Source: Brachypodius melanocephalos (taxonomy: Eukaryota > Chordata > Aves > Passeriformes > Pycnonotidae). From it: a stretch of 64,000 bases of DNA. Below the pieces are notes generated by a model. That model made no database searches. It was not told the origin of the DNA and saw nothing but the letters and a program-made list of their open reading frames with translations. Made by a program: the position numbers and the translations under genes. Positions 23,901 through 36,900 of the stretch are shown one piece after another. Each line of letters starts with the position of its first letter. Positions within the stretch are counted from its first letter, which is position 1. Where the stretch lies: assembly GCA_013398615.1 (NCBI GenBank), contig VZSR01000520.1:18631849-18695848 (forward strand), written 5' to 3'.

Positions 23901-26900
23901 ATATATACAAATGTGTGTATTATGTATAAATTGCATGCATTCATTATATTTTTGATTGGATGTTTTTATGCATATGATAGCAAAAACATTCCTTCAGGCA
24001 GTATTGCTATGCTAGTAGGCACTGTGTCAAAACCAAACAAAGAGCCAGTTTAGTAGGTTTGCTCTGTAAGCTGGAGTATACAGAAGTTTCCCCATTTTCC
24101 TCCACAGGTGAATTTTGTAGATCTACCCTCCCTCTGTGTTCTGTGGGTCCTTATTAGTTACAGAGTTGAGGACTCACTCTTAAATGATTGCTCTTTTACC
24201 CTAGGAGATCTTGGAAACCTGGCAGTGAGAAGCTTGGCTAGCTGCGCCACAGAAAAAAACATACTGCTGTGCTTTAGAAACTCAGTGTTTAATACAGCAA
24301 CTATATCATAGGGCTTTTTTTCACATCTTTCTACACTGTATTTAACATTGGCTTGACAAATATGTCTGAAAAGGCAAGGTTTGAAAAGTCCTTTCCTGGT
24401 GCCAATTTACTGTTTTAAAGGATGCACAGACCACCTCGGAAGTGATCAAAATACTCAATTCTCTCCATTTTTACTCCTTTCATTCAGCAAAATGATGTAC
24501 CTCTGAACAGTTATAGTTCAGAAACTGCTTTAGCTGAATTCAGCCAAAAACACGTTCAAGAATGTCTTGACGAGGATTTGATCAGGCAGAAAAGTTATGT
24601 CTTTACACATGCAGTCCTCTAGAGATAACCCTTAGAACAGCAATATGTTTCTATCCTATGTTTCACAGAATAATTTTAATGACATTGTATATCCTAAAAG
24701 AAATTTCAGAGATGGTTCCACAATACTGACTACCATACCTAATGACTACTCATTTTTCTTAATCTTTCTTCTTGCATGTAAAATCTTCTTTTCACTTTGT
24801 CTTAAGGCAGAACAGAACCTGTCTGGGGGAATGTCTGGCTACAACACACGAATAGTTGTCATTCCCCATATATTGTCCACTCATTGAACAAATACTTAAT
24901 CTGCTTGCTATTTTCATTAATATTTAACTGACCAAAGTTCAAGTAAGATACTTGAAATTGTAAAGTAATTATTTCATGTCAGTCTACCTGATCATTTATA
25001 AATAACATATTAGAAATTGTCTTTCACGTGTCCCATTTTTTGCTGACTTCGGACTAGCCTTTGTTACACTCCTCCAAAGCCTCTTTGTTGTAAATGTTGG
25101 TGAGTGTTTTCCTTGTTTAGGCAGCAGTGTACAGAGAAAAGGCTGGTGAGAGGTTGCTGATTTTTTCAGCACAGCCATTTCCTATTCCACAGACACAAAG
25201 TAGCCCTGTTTGCAGCAGGACATTTCTGGTGGACCAAATGATGGCTCTAACAGACTAAGCTTTTGGCAGTAAGAGAATGTTATTCCTAATGCCTGCTCTT
25301 CTTTCAAATGGCAATCATACATAGAAATATGGCTGTATTTCAAACAGAATTTCTATATGCAGACTCAGCTCTTGGGGGATTTATTTTGAATATCTAAATA
25401 AAACCTATTTTTAAATGCAAATATCTTGCTTTAAAATCTAAATTTCAGAGAACTCCACAAAGCTGTCAAAGTACATTAATATTTGTTTCAAAATCCAGTG
25501 TCCAAGCCATAATTTTTCCAAAATTGGATTCTTTAACTCTTTTTTATGCATGAGATATAAACACAAATAATTCAGATTCTGTGGAATTGGAAGGTTTACT
25601 TCAGTAAAGCATTTAAGTGCTAATACTCAGCAGAATACTTAAAGACATGACTAATTGTGAGGTTTAGAGTTAGCCAGGTGCTTACAAACCATTATTAAAG
25701 AAAAATGCTTTCCTTTCTGAGCAACATCTTAGAATGGACAATCCAGCTGGTACAAAATAAACTGAATTGCATTGGTTCCTGTTGGAAATGTAAATTGTTT
25801 GTGACAGAGGATCTTTTTTCTACATAAGTCTATGAAGAAATTAAAACATTATTAGTTCTCTAAAAAGAGGTACTTTCATGCTTATGAACAACCATAGTGC
25901 CAATTTTGATAAATATTCTACCAGAACCTGTTCAGCAGACATCAGAACTGGGCATGTATGTGCTTAAAGTTTTGATAAATAGTCTCTGAAAACTTCCCCA
26001 ACAGCACTTACCCTCATATATTCTGAACACTGATTATTTTTCTCCACAGTTCAGACATTTTTTGGTTTATGCAACATCTTAGGCTCCCATTAGATCTGAT
26101 CCTGACTGAAATTGAAAGAATACAATTAACATTTACAATGCTTTTCTTGAAATATTCCTGCTGAGATCTGAAAGGGAGATGACAAACCACATGCAACAAA
26201 AATTTTTCCTCTGCTATTTGAAGTACAGTTTTACTGCCATGCTGTTTAACGCACATTTTCTTGGTCTCCTATAATCCCATAATAGAAACTTCACAATTCA
26301 AAACCAAAGGAGACTTGTGCACCAGTGGTGCTAGCCACACACATCAACAGACAATTTGTAATATTTAAGTAGAAAAGTTACATACTGATTGCAGTCTTTC
26401 ATTATTCTCTTCCATCTCAGGAGCAGTGACTTTTAAAATTACTACTACTATTACTACCACGACTAGTAATATTCATATTATCAGTATTTTAACTCTAGGA
26501 TCACAGATTGAAAGTCCAGCTAATTTCTACTTCAGTAACTGTTACTGCTACAGAGAGACCAGCTGGCATAACTAGGACTCTACCCTGCCTGCAGTAAAAG
26601 AAGCAGGGCTGACCACAGTTTCCTAGACTAACTGATGTCAGGAAATCAATCATTTATTTGCGTGCATGAGAAAGACCGAGTTAGGTTTCGTAAATTCATA
26701 TACAGCCATGAGCGTCATGTGATCATATTTTCTTAAGGGCTGCTATTTATTTTCTCATTATTAGGTAAGATGTTGGACAGCAAAAAAAAGCTCAATAGCA
26801 AAGGGGAAATTAAAGAAATCTGTGCAGAATATTTGGCCCTGCCCAGGACAAGTTGCTGAAAGCATTTGTTTTCAATCTTATACCAATAGTGTTCTGTTTA

Positions 26901-28085
26901 GCTTTTTGAGTGTTCTCTTCATAGTTGTGTGTGCCTTCTGCTCAGAGCTAAAGTTATTTTTGCAATTTGTTGCACTCATCTTTATTTTTAATAGATGTTA
27001 CTCTTATGTGATTAAATTGTGAGTGGCAGAAATAGAATGGATCAGAAAGGAATCCGTGTCATAACTTGAGATTTCCTGACCTTCCAGTCTCTCTGTTAGT
27101 CAGGAATTGTAAACAACACGAAATGCATGTTAACACCTCTATTTTGAGATGGTGCTCAATATTTCCAAGTAAATTTAAAACAAGGACCACAACAGAATTC
27201 TTATTACAATTTTTTTCTTTTTTTCCCTAGATACTGTCACTCCTTTCATATGTCCATGTCATTATAGTAAAATGGCTTTCTTGTTCATAATAAAATGCCC
27301 CATCTTTATAGCAAAGTGTACTCATCAAATTGGCTTACTGTAATTTTATATACCTTGATGAAAAGGAAGAAGAAATGGAAACACAAAGTCTTTTGTAACT
27401 TTAAATGAATCTGTGCTCTATTCCAGATGCTATCACTAGTACTTAATGATAGACAGCTCAGAAGTTCAGTATTAAAGCAGAAAAGTTTTAAAAAAATTTG
27501 GAGAATAGTTAATGATCTTCAAAATATTTTGGTCCTAGAAAAAGGTAGCCCTCGAGACAAATCCAAATAAAACCAAATTAAAGTATAACACAAGGATTAT
27601 TTGCAAATTCAGGGGGAAAATTTCTGCATTTAAAAAAAAAAGTAAAAGAATTCTGCAGATTTGACCTGACCTTTTTTTACAGTTTTAACTAAGCAATAAT
27701 GAATAAAAAGTCCACCTCTATAATTATGACTATATAATGCCTGAAGATTTAAAAAGAAAACATGTATCAAATCTGTCACAAGAAACAAGACAAACAGATT
27801 TTTCTCATGTTTCCTCTCTGCCTATCCCTAGCCTTATTTTTATGTTGACTTTTCCTCAGTTAATAGCTAAATTAGACAGTAAACTATGACTTTAGAAGAA
27901 GTTATAATTTTAGCTCACTTCTGAAGTTTCCAGAATGACTTGTAATCCTGCAACAATAGTAAAGCATGGGGATAATTTTTGTTTTCTAAAATGATAGAAA
28001 TAATCCTTTCTCCCATTTCTGAAGTTCTAAGTTTAAACCAGTGACAGTTATTATCTATTTTATTTTTTTGGTCACTGTTAAAATA
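20996..28085. other. AT-rich non-coding DNA
   Basis: About 7 kb without recognisable genes. An A-rich stretch lies at 21236-21261. ORFs such as 21973-22281 (minus, 102 codons), 24645-24887 and 26014-26256 (minus) are chance-like. Good splice-acceptor-like sequences occur at about 24085-24107 and 24190-24204 but no coding frame with known homology follows. A short (ACT)n patch is at 26440-26456. Confidence 0.55.
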
Positions 28086-28168
28086 AAACAAACAAAGAAA
28101 CAAACAAGAAGAACCCCAAACAAACAAAAACCCCAACAAAAACACAAAAACAAACAACCAAACCAAAC
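28086..28168 (+). repeat. (CAAA)n / A-C-rich simple repeat
   Basis: The plus strand is almost entirely A and C, in CAAA, CCCCAAA and CAAAA units, with three G interruptions. It is an interrupted tetranucleotide tract. The minus strand gives a false hydrophobic ORF rich in F, L and V. Confidence 0.9.
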
Positions 28169-30931
28169 ATCCCATGAATGAAAATGTTGTAGTAATCAAG
28201 ATGTCAGGGGTTTTTATGAACTCTGCTTGAGTTTTGCATTGTTTCAGCTCTTTAAATTTTTACTTACCACAGTATCTGTAATTACTGGTACAAAGAAATC
28301 ATAGTATTGTTTATATACAAGTGTTGGATACATCTGAACAGATTCAATATGTTGGCTTTTCAACACTTTTTGTGTATGTTCTAGTTTTGGACTATATATA
28401 TATTTACACCCTTGGCTTGACTTTCAGCAAAATTGTCAAATTAGGTTTTATCTGAGTATGGCAAAATTTCACCTAAATTCATAACGTTCCAAATTTTTCC
28501 CCGAACCTTTTTTGACTCAGTTCATATTCTTAGAGGTTTGCAAAATACATCCATACCAGAGAAGAACCTGTTCAATTTTTTCAAATTAAGAAATAACCTT
28601 GAATTTGGGCTTTCTGTTACAAAATTCTGCCTTACATCTTTCTAATGTCAGAGTCCAGTTCTAAACTGGGATCACATTGAGATCAAATATGCAGGTCTTA
28701 GTGACTGAAGATATTAACTTTCAGAGTTATAATCTGGCTCAAAATTACAAAAACATAGTCAAGAAGAGAAGGATGTGTTAAGCATATGCTCCGTCATCTG
28801 CCAAAATGTTCTTATTTCTACATTATATTTTCCAGAGCTTGATGGAAGTTCGTTTTAAATTACTCAGACTGCTTCCTGTTTTCCCCTTGGGAAGCTGTCC
28901 CACAGTCTAATACATTGCTGTAATTAAGTGATGTTTTCCTTACAAGCAGTCTAAATTTGTTTGCTTTACTTCAGCAAGTATCAGTGATTACTTGCCCTGT
29001 GAATATTCATATGAATATATCAGGTACAAGGGTCATTATGAAATGTTACCATTCCTCCTGTTTACTGCATTGTATGTCCACACGCCAAGAATGCCACATA
29101 GTACAAATAATGCATAGAACAATAGCTGAGAATCCCTACATATAAAGCTGTGGTGTATGTTCCCACATATTCTCATACAAAGCTTCAGGTTTAAGCTTTT
29201 CCTAATAAAAGACAAGGGAGTTTTGCACCTCAGAAATTTTGAAAACAAAAGAGACTAAACCAAGCAAACAAAATGAAAATTAAACAATGAGAAGCAATCT
29301 ATCATGTTGGAGTGAGGAATTAGATATGACCTGCTACTTTTACAGCTTCCCATGAGACTATGTAGAGTGCAAGAGCTTATCACACTTAATTCTCTGTGGC
29401 CTATATCAGCCTTTGAATTAAGGGCACAGGCTATTTCTGGAACAGGGCCTTTCGTCAGACTGCTGTCTATATGGATGGAGTCCAGGTGTGCTCCAGAAGA
29501 TGACATTAGAGCAGCTTAAGATGTTCATTTCCTCATTTTTTCAGTGTATTCTTCTATGCAACCTCTTCCCCTTACAGCAGCTGACAATATCAGTGTATCC
29601 TTATTTAAAGCACTGCTATCTGATGTCACAGCTGATTACATTTAGGTCACCAAATGATTTATAAATACATAAGAATTTGGCTGAAAGATAATTTTCTGCA
29701 TGCAAACAAATATTCTCTCACTCAACACTTGAGAACTAGTAATATCTCTTGTCAGAGATGCATCCTAGAATTAAATATAGAAGGGCTCAGGGGCTAGAAT
29801 TCTTGACTGTTCAGGTTTGTTAACGATATTAGTATTTACACATCCCTCTCAAGTTAACTGAGAATTCTGCAGAGAAATCTTTCTGTATATTCACTGGCTT
29901 TTTCTAACCCTGTTCTGTGCTACTTTTGTGGAAACATTTTTGTCTTTCCACAACAGGAGGTGTAGGTGAAGGGCAAAGGTGTAGCTGTATAAACACATTT
30001 AAAGCCTGGGAAGCATAGTGAAGTCTAATCTAGAGAAACAGTCTCCACTGAGAGCTAGGCTCAAGCTCCAAGCAATGAATAAGTACCTTAATAGGTACAT
30101 TTAATAAGTATCTTGTTATTGCAGTGAGACAATAAATAAAAATCTCTTTTAAAAAAAGGTAATTTTCTCCCCTAGTCCAGTTTGTTTTGCCCAGCATACT
30201 TGCAAACGAAAAAGAGTGGATGCAGTTCTATGGGTATATGCAGAGTGAAAAGGTGATCGTCCCTTTCTTTGGAGGTTTCTAAGGGACACTTCCTTTTGCA
30301 GTGGCCATACTCAGTTGTTACTCATGAATGGTTTCAGAGTCACACAACTGGAGAATAATAACAAAATAATAAAATAGGGGCAAGGAAGAGCTGCTGACAG
30401 AGCTGCTGAAGTGATGCTGATTGCAGCATCATTTGTTTAACTTTTGGTCCTGGGGATTTAAAGAAACTATTAAGGCATTGCTCCTAAACCCGTTGGGAAG
30501 AAGAATCACAGCTTAGACAAGTTCTCTCTGGTGGAATGTCTTCATTCAGCTCTCAGGAGGCTGAATGGCACCTGCCAATTTCAGCTCAATGGACATGAGG
30601 TGTTTCTTGAGAGAAAAGGTTTCAGCATCCTGGAAATGACAAGATCTGGGCAGCTGTTCTTCACTAGAGTTAATAAGTATCACAACTGCTTTCTTACACT
30701 TCAGATACAATTGATGGAATAAATAGGCACAAGAGGAACTCTGAAGAGGTTTATGACTAATTCTAGCATTTCCTTTAATACTTTTTGTCTGGTTAGTTCA
30801 ATGAATGTGAAGAATGTGTCCCTTAGTGATAAGCAACAAAATTACATCGGACCAGGAAACAACCACACCAAGTGTGATAAATTTCAGTTCAGTATGCAGA
30901 CAATCATTTCATATATATGAAAGTTCACCTA
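28169..30931. other. AT-rich non-coding DNA
   Basis: No genes were recognised. Small frames at 28957-29145, 29036-29248 (minus), 29255-29506 (minus) and 30531-30722 lack motifs. No LINE or LTR signature was seen. Confidence 0.6.
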
Positions 30932-30985
30932 AGGCCCCTGGCAGGGGAGGCCCCTGGGAAATAACATGCTAAAAGCCTGTTATTT
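30932..30985. repeat. Compact double-hairpin motif
   Basis: AGGCCCCTGG occurs twice, 16 bp apart (30932 and 30948). Between the starts lies a 13-bp near-perfect palindrome CCCCTG-G-CAGGGG (30935-30947). Immediately after comes a second inverted repeat, AAATAACA (30959-30966) and TGTTATTT (30978-30985), with an 11-base loop. The GC-rich hairpin stands out in AT-rich surroundings. Its function is unknown and it may be chance. Confidence 0.5.
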
Positions 30986-33900
30986 ATTGTATTGCCTGAC
31001 TGTATCCAAAAGCTTTGCTTCTCCCACAGTCAGCAGCAGCATATGGGAACAGAGATGCTAAACTTCCAGTACTATGTCACAGCTGTAGAAGGCATGGTCT
31101 GAGGATTGTGTCATATTGTAGCTGTTGGTCAACAGAGGACATATAAATTTCTGGCTGCTTCGCCTTAATGAAGGCAATAACTACAAAGATTCTGAGGTAT
31201 CTGTGTTCAAATTTCTCTTTGATTCTGGCATCAAACACAGCATATGTCCATGCAAAGGAAGGCATACCACAAGTACTGCCCATGATGCATGAGAAATCCA
31301 TGAAGCTATCCTGGCTGTAAGTTCACTTGTAAGGATGGAAATTAGCTCATTAAGATACCGGGCCAGACTTGTTAATACATATAGCTGCAAAAACTGGCAA
31401 GAACACATAGAAAGGTAGAAGAGTGAACAAGTGAAGGAAAGAGAAAAAAAAAAAAAAACAGAAAAGGGTAAATATTTCTGATGGCATAACAACAAAATAT
31501 TTAGTTGCAGGCCTGAGGCATTGATTGGCCTGAACTTTAAACAAACATCTCTGCCAGCTGAATACTGGCCAAATGGCAAGTGGCAACCTCTCCACAGCCT
31601 GATACACACACAAATGAAAAGGTTTTGGGTGCCAGACACCAGGAAGCCAGTGCTTTTAACACTACCACCCTGTAATTTATAGCATCTTGGTTTGTGCTAC
31701 TGCAGTTAAGGGTCTGTTAATGTTTGTCTTCTGAATTCTAATTCTCAAGGGCTTATAATTTGGCCATTAACATGCTCTCAGTATCAAAACCTCGGCACAC
31801 ATAATGGCTAGCCAAGAACAGTTTTTAGGTAATTTTTTTAGGAAGAATGTTAGTTGGTTTCCAAAACCTGAGAAAGGAAGGAAAGAAGGCAGGAAGGAAT
31901 GACTAGTTAAAATAGTTAAAGATTATAATTTTGTGTGCTCAATGACTTGAAATGTCTTGCATTTTAAAAGATGAATTATTGCTATGAGGTGATATTATTT
32001 TTCTTGCTTTAAAACTTTTTAAGATGAAGTCTTTTGCAGTAACCTAACATTTCAAGAGATTTTTTGAATGGCAATTATTTATAAAAATCTCAGCCACTCA
32101 AATTGCCATAGATTCATAAGGATGAAGAAGTACATTGCTGAATCCCACCACTATAATTTTAAGGACGCAATTAGTAAGAACAAGAAAGGAAAACACATAC
32201 TTAGGAGTGTTTTTATCAATTTACAGTCCACACTGTTAAAGCTCTTTGAGTTCTAAAGAATGTACTTCCTCTGAGTCCTTTTGTGGCTGGATTAAATGAA
32301 GGAGTTTTAGCACAGACACTTCCTGTTCAGATACAATCAAATCACGTTTCCTCTTTTTAACTAAGATACAGAGCAAAGAACATCTATAGATATCCAGGAG
32401 TGCCATGGTGGCCTGTACAACCCACTGTAAATCTTTGTGCCTCACTGTACCATAATGGAAGCAGATGGGAAGTGAGCAACAGAAATCCTAAGCTAAAAAT
32501 CAATCACAATACTACAATTGTTCTTTAGTTTTCACTTGAGCAAAGTAAAAACTTCATGAACAATTTCAACTTCCAATTGGCTCCAAGCTGGTAAGTCTTG
32601 ATTAGCCATACATTTTAGCAAAAGTTTTGGTCAGGACGATGCTCAAAATTTCACTGCAGTATTCCAGGAGTCGTGAGTGTGAAATCTTTGTAATTGTTCC
32701 ACATCCAGACCACATAAAATTTTCAGATAGAGATAATATTTTGACAGATAGCTAGAAAATATGTGTCTCTCTAGCATGAAGAAGATTTTATATGCTTGAA
32801 AGCCTGTTGGCTTTACCCAGTTATAATATTTAATCTACTAAAAATTTTACTTTTATCTGCAAACCTGGATCAATCAGCACTCTTTTACCAGGAATGCAAA
32901 CAAGAGATCACACCATGACCACCAACTCTACAAGAAAGGTCCCAGAGAACACAAAAAAAGCACTGTGCTCCACCTGGGTGAAATGAATTCACCATGTAGG
33001 ACCCAAAAGAGGTCTCTTCCAGTGACTCATGATTAGGTACAGGGAGGCAAAGAGAGGATGACTGAATAGAGACGTTTTCTTTGAACAGCAAAAAGTGGGA
33101 CATAGCTGCAACTACATTTGTCAGGTTATGCCCAGTTGTATTGCAGAGTCCACAGGCAGTGGATTGCAGTTGAGTTTCACACCAAATGAACAATACTGAT
33201 TTAAGGTGCGTAAAGAAACATTCCAGAAATCAGGCAGAACGTGTGAATAGAAAAAGACCAAAAATGTGTGTTTCAATTTAAACAAGAAGGTAATGTATTC
33301 TTCATGAGACAAACCACAAGTTTTGACAAAATATCTTTCTCAGACTGCCTTTCAAGGCAACAGTCATTCTGGTTTCGTGAAATTGCTCCTAAGTGAACGC
33401 CCAGATGTATGTTTATCATTTTAATTTAAAACCAGACTTCCTTGAAAATGAAAAGATAGTTTTACAGTTAGCTATTTTTTCTGACCAAACATTGGTAAAG
33501 TTTTAAATAAGCTTTAAAGGAAAAAAAAGATAATAAAATAATTTGCTCAAAGTTTTGCTTGCAATGCTTTTACTTTTGAAAGGTACATTTGCATTCTCTG
33601 CAAATTATCATTTTTTATAAAGGCTTTATAAAAATTAATTGAAACTTTTTAGGGAAGGTGATTAGCTGGCAAAGCAACTGTGTTAGGCATCCACAAAATG
33701 CAAAGACCATGGAACACAACTTGTCAGATTACTATCATGGTCCAACACAATTCTAGTCAGAACTTTGCTGGAGAGCAGATATCTGAAATGCCCAGCCAAA
33801 AAGCACATTATTCTGCTTTAGAGCTGCCGCAGTGGAAACTTTGAACTTTAGTTTCTGTTTCCAGCAAGGACTGTACAGAAACAGCTGGCATACAAGCGAG

Positions 33901-36900
33901 TTTCTCTCCACAGGATGGATCTCTAATGCACAGGACTGCTCAGAGAGAGGGAATCTCCTCCTGTTGCAGACAACCAGTACTAAGGCCTTGAAGTACTTTT
34001 TTGCTCTGCAGCCCACTTTTCTGGATCACGTTTTGTCCCGTCACGTTCAAGAAATACTCTGAAATTATTTTCAATAAGAGAGAAAATAATGATACTTTTA
34101 AGGATCTTTTGGTATTTCTTTAATTATTAGCTTATTCTCCATTGCTGCAGTGATGTCATAATTAGATTTGTACTTAGCAAGCCTGTCTAAACTTCTTAAA
34201 AATTCAATATGCTTTTATATTCTACTGATGTCTCCACATCATTTTACTAGGAAGCATGCATTTTCCAGTCATATTTATTAAACGAAATCCATCTATGGAC
34301 CCAAAATCATGCAGAGGAGGTTTTTTGTAGGTTAATTTTGTTTTGATGAAATTCATAAGTCCAGCCCATAGAAAACAATAAATCCAGTGCAATATTAGGA
34401 TGAGAAATGAATGGGACACGTGAATTCTTTCATACTTTTGTTATGTTTACTTGACAGCGCTCATAGCTGCTACACTACAAAAGTAAATCTCACCTGTCCC
34501 ACAGGTTATTCAGAGAGAAGACACATTTTTATTTATTTATGTTCATTATAGTGAGGCCACCTTCTTTTAAATGTTTCTTGTACCTGGTTTAAGATTTTTA
34601 GAAGAAAAGGCTAAGACATGTCAAATGGAACTGAGGCATTTTGCTGTGGATTTTACAGATGGAGAGAGATTCATGCAAAGTCTGCTCTGTGTCTTCATAC
34701 ACCATATTGTATGATGTCTTTCAGCAACAGTACCAAAAAGACCAATTTTGTCCTATTTCCAATGTATTCAAAGGCCCAGTTAAATATATTTGATCTGATG
34801 AAAATGTACTGTGTGCAAGGAATCTTCTCTGGAGTATGGCCTGCAAACAATTACCAAAGAAAAGTCCAGCCATACCCAATTTGCCTCAGGGATGATGATT
34901 CTTACATATATGATGAGAAAACATTGTATCTAAGATATTGAAACATGGATTCAGATCATGCAATGTTGTTTTTACAAAGCTAATTTTTAATGTTAAAACA
35001 AGACTTTAAAACAAAAGACTTCCCCCTTGTGTTGAGTTTCCTAAAAGAAATAGAAATTCTGAATAAGAGTGTACATGGGTTAGTCATCCATGCTTAATTG
35101 AAAGCTGTACGAAACTAATGACACTCTTGTGACTAAACTTCAGTTAAAGCAATGAACTCTGTAAAATAATTCAACAAACCTGTAGAGACACAGGGTGTCC
35201 CTTTATTGAATGTACAGATTCCATTCCTTGGCACTTGAGTAAAAGGAGTGGTTATTTCATTCCTATGTATTCTATCTTGCTGGGAGATAAATAGAAAACT
35301 ACAGCATGCAAGAATAATAAATCTATTGGTGAAAATAAGTCTGAGGTTTTAAAGCAGTTATAGTTCATTATTGGTTAGAACAAAAGCTGTGTGGAGGTCC
35401 TACATCCAGTGGAGTTCCGCCAAATAACACCAATCATGAAACTTAACTCCTATGGCTTCCAGGTTATTTTTATTTATGTTTCTATAATAAACTGCAACCA
35501 CCTCAAGATAGAGACTCTAGTGCACATCCTCAGGAGATGACAATCACACACAATCATTGCTGGGTATTAATCCTTCCTCCATGTACTTTGTTCATCTGTT
35601 CTTATATGCCTACCAAGTGACTGAACTTTAGCAGGAGCCAACACTTCACAACACTAGCTAGCAAAATTGTCAGACTTCTTTCAAAGTTATTTCAGCCATA
35701 AAGATTTCCTGGAGGGACACATATTTTTAAAATCCTTTGGGTGAGATCTAAATATGTCTGATGAAACAGTTCAGTACAAGACAGCGCTCCCAAGCAGAGC
35801 ACAGTGCTGGGAGGGTGTATGTACGTACTTGGTACAGCTTCAGCTCCCCACATTGTTATACATCAGGTTTTTCAGAGCGCATCTCTTGGTAATAACAGGA
35901 GAATCTAGTGTGACAAGCATCACTTTATAAATTTAATTGTGTCACTCCCTCAACAGAAGCACAGAATCCAACTGAGAATACAGGATCTGTGTAGTAGATT
36001 CAGTACTGTAATACTGAATTCAGTAGTGACCAAGTCCTTCAGGTCAAAAGTGGAATCTATATCTACGCATTTCTTCTCTTTTTCTGAAGGTTAATTTTTC
36101 CCATATGGACATTACCATGCAATGTGATAATTGTTTATTACGCAATTATTTATTTTGGTTTTTACACATTTTTACTTGATATTACGGAGCAATATTGTGA
36201 ATTGAAACAATTTCTTGTAATTGGTATGACTTGAACTTAAAATTTGGTAGAGTGTATCTTTTAAGCTAGTACTGATAGGAAACAAAACTTAGAATAATCT
36301 GAAACCACTGGAAATCATGTGAGATAAGAAGAATGAGGAGCTGTTGAATTGGTTGAGATTGAACGAAGCTTTACTCACTCCTTGGACTAAACATTTTTTT
36401 TCCTGTTTTTTCATCTGTACCTATTTCTAGATCACCAGAAGATGAAAACATCAGAAACCTCTTTTCATTACAACATGAGCTGTTTTTCATTTCCTTATGA
36501 AAGCATAACCTGGAAAGAGCAGCTCATTGCCTAAAGCAATATTTTGAGTCAAAGAAATTAATTCAGAGAAAAAAGCTGTTTCTCATGATAAATGCAGCCA
36601 CTAAGAACACAAATCTTTGCTAAAAGCACCTGAAAATCGTGTTTAAGTGCAATGAGACAGTCACTCCCTGGCGGTGAAGTAGGGGTAGCACACTCAGCAG
36701 ATATTGGTTATTCCTTTGCTGGACCTACTTGACACACTTTTATCGAGGAGGGGATTTATCACACTGTACATGACTCCTGGAAGTATCTCTTGGGATTACA
36801 GAGTGTGTGATTTTTCCACCAATGTTTTTCAAAATTTGCCTTCTCATTTTGAGTTGACTGGATATATCCATTTCTATTTTGCAAAAGAGAAGCTGAAGCA

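Noticed and set aside
27915..28199. Hydrophobic minus-strand ORF resembling membrane segments
   Set aside because: The hydrophobic run is the translated (CAAA)n tract.
31181..31639. 152-codon minus-strand ORF
   Set aside because: It reads through an A-run as poly-phenylalanine and has no family resemblance.
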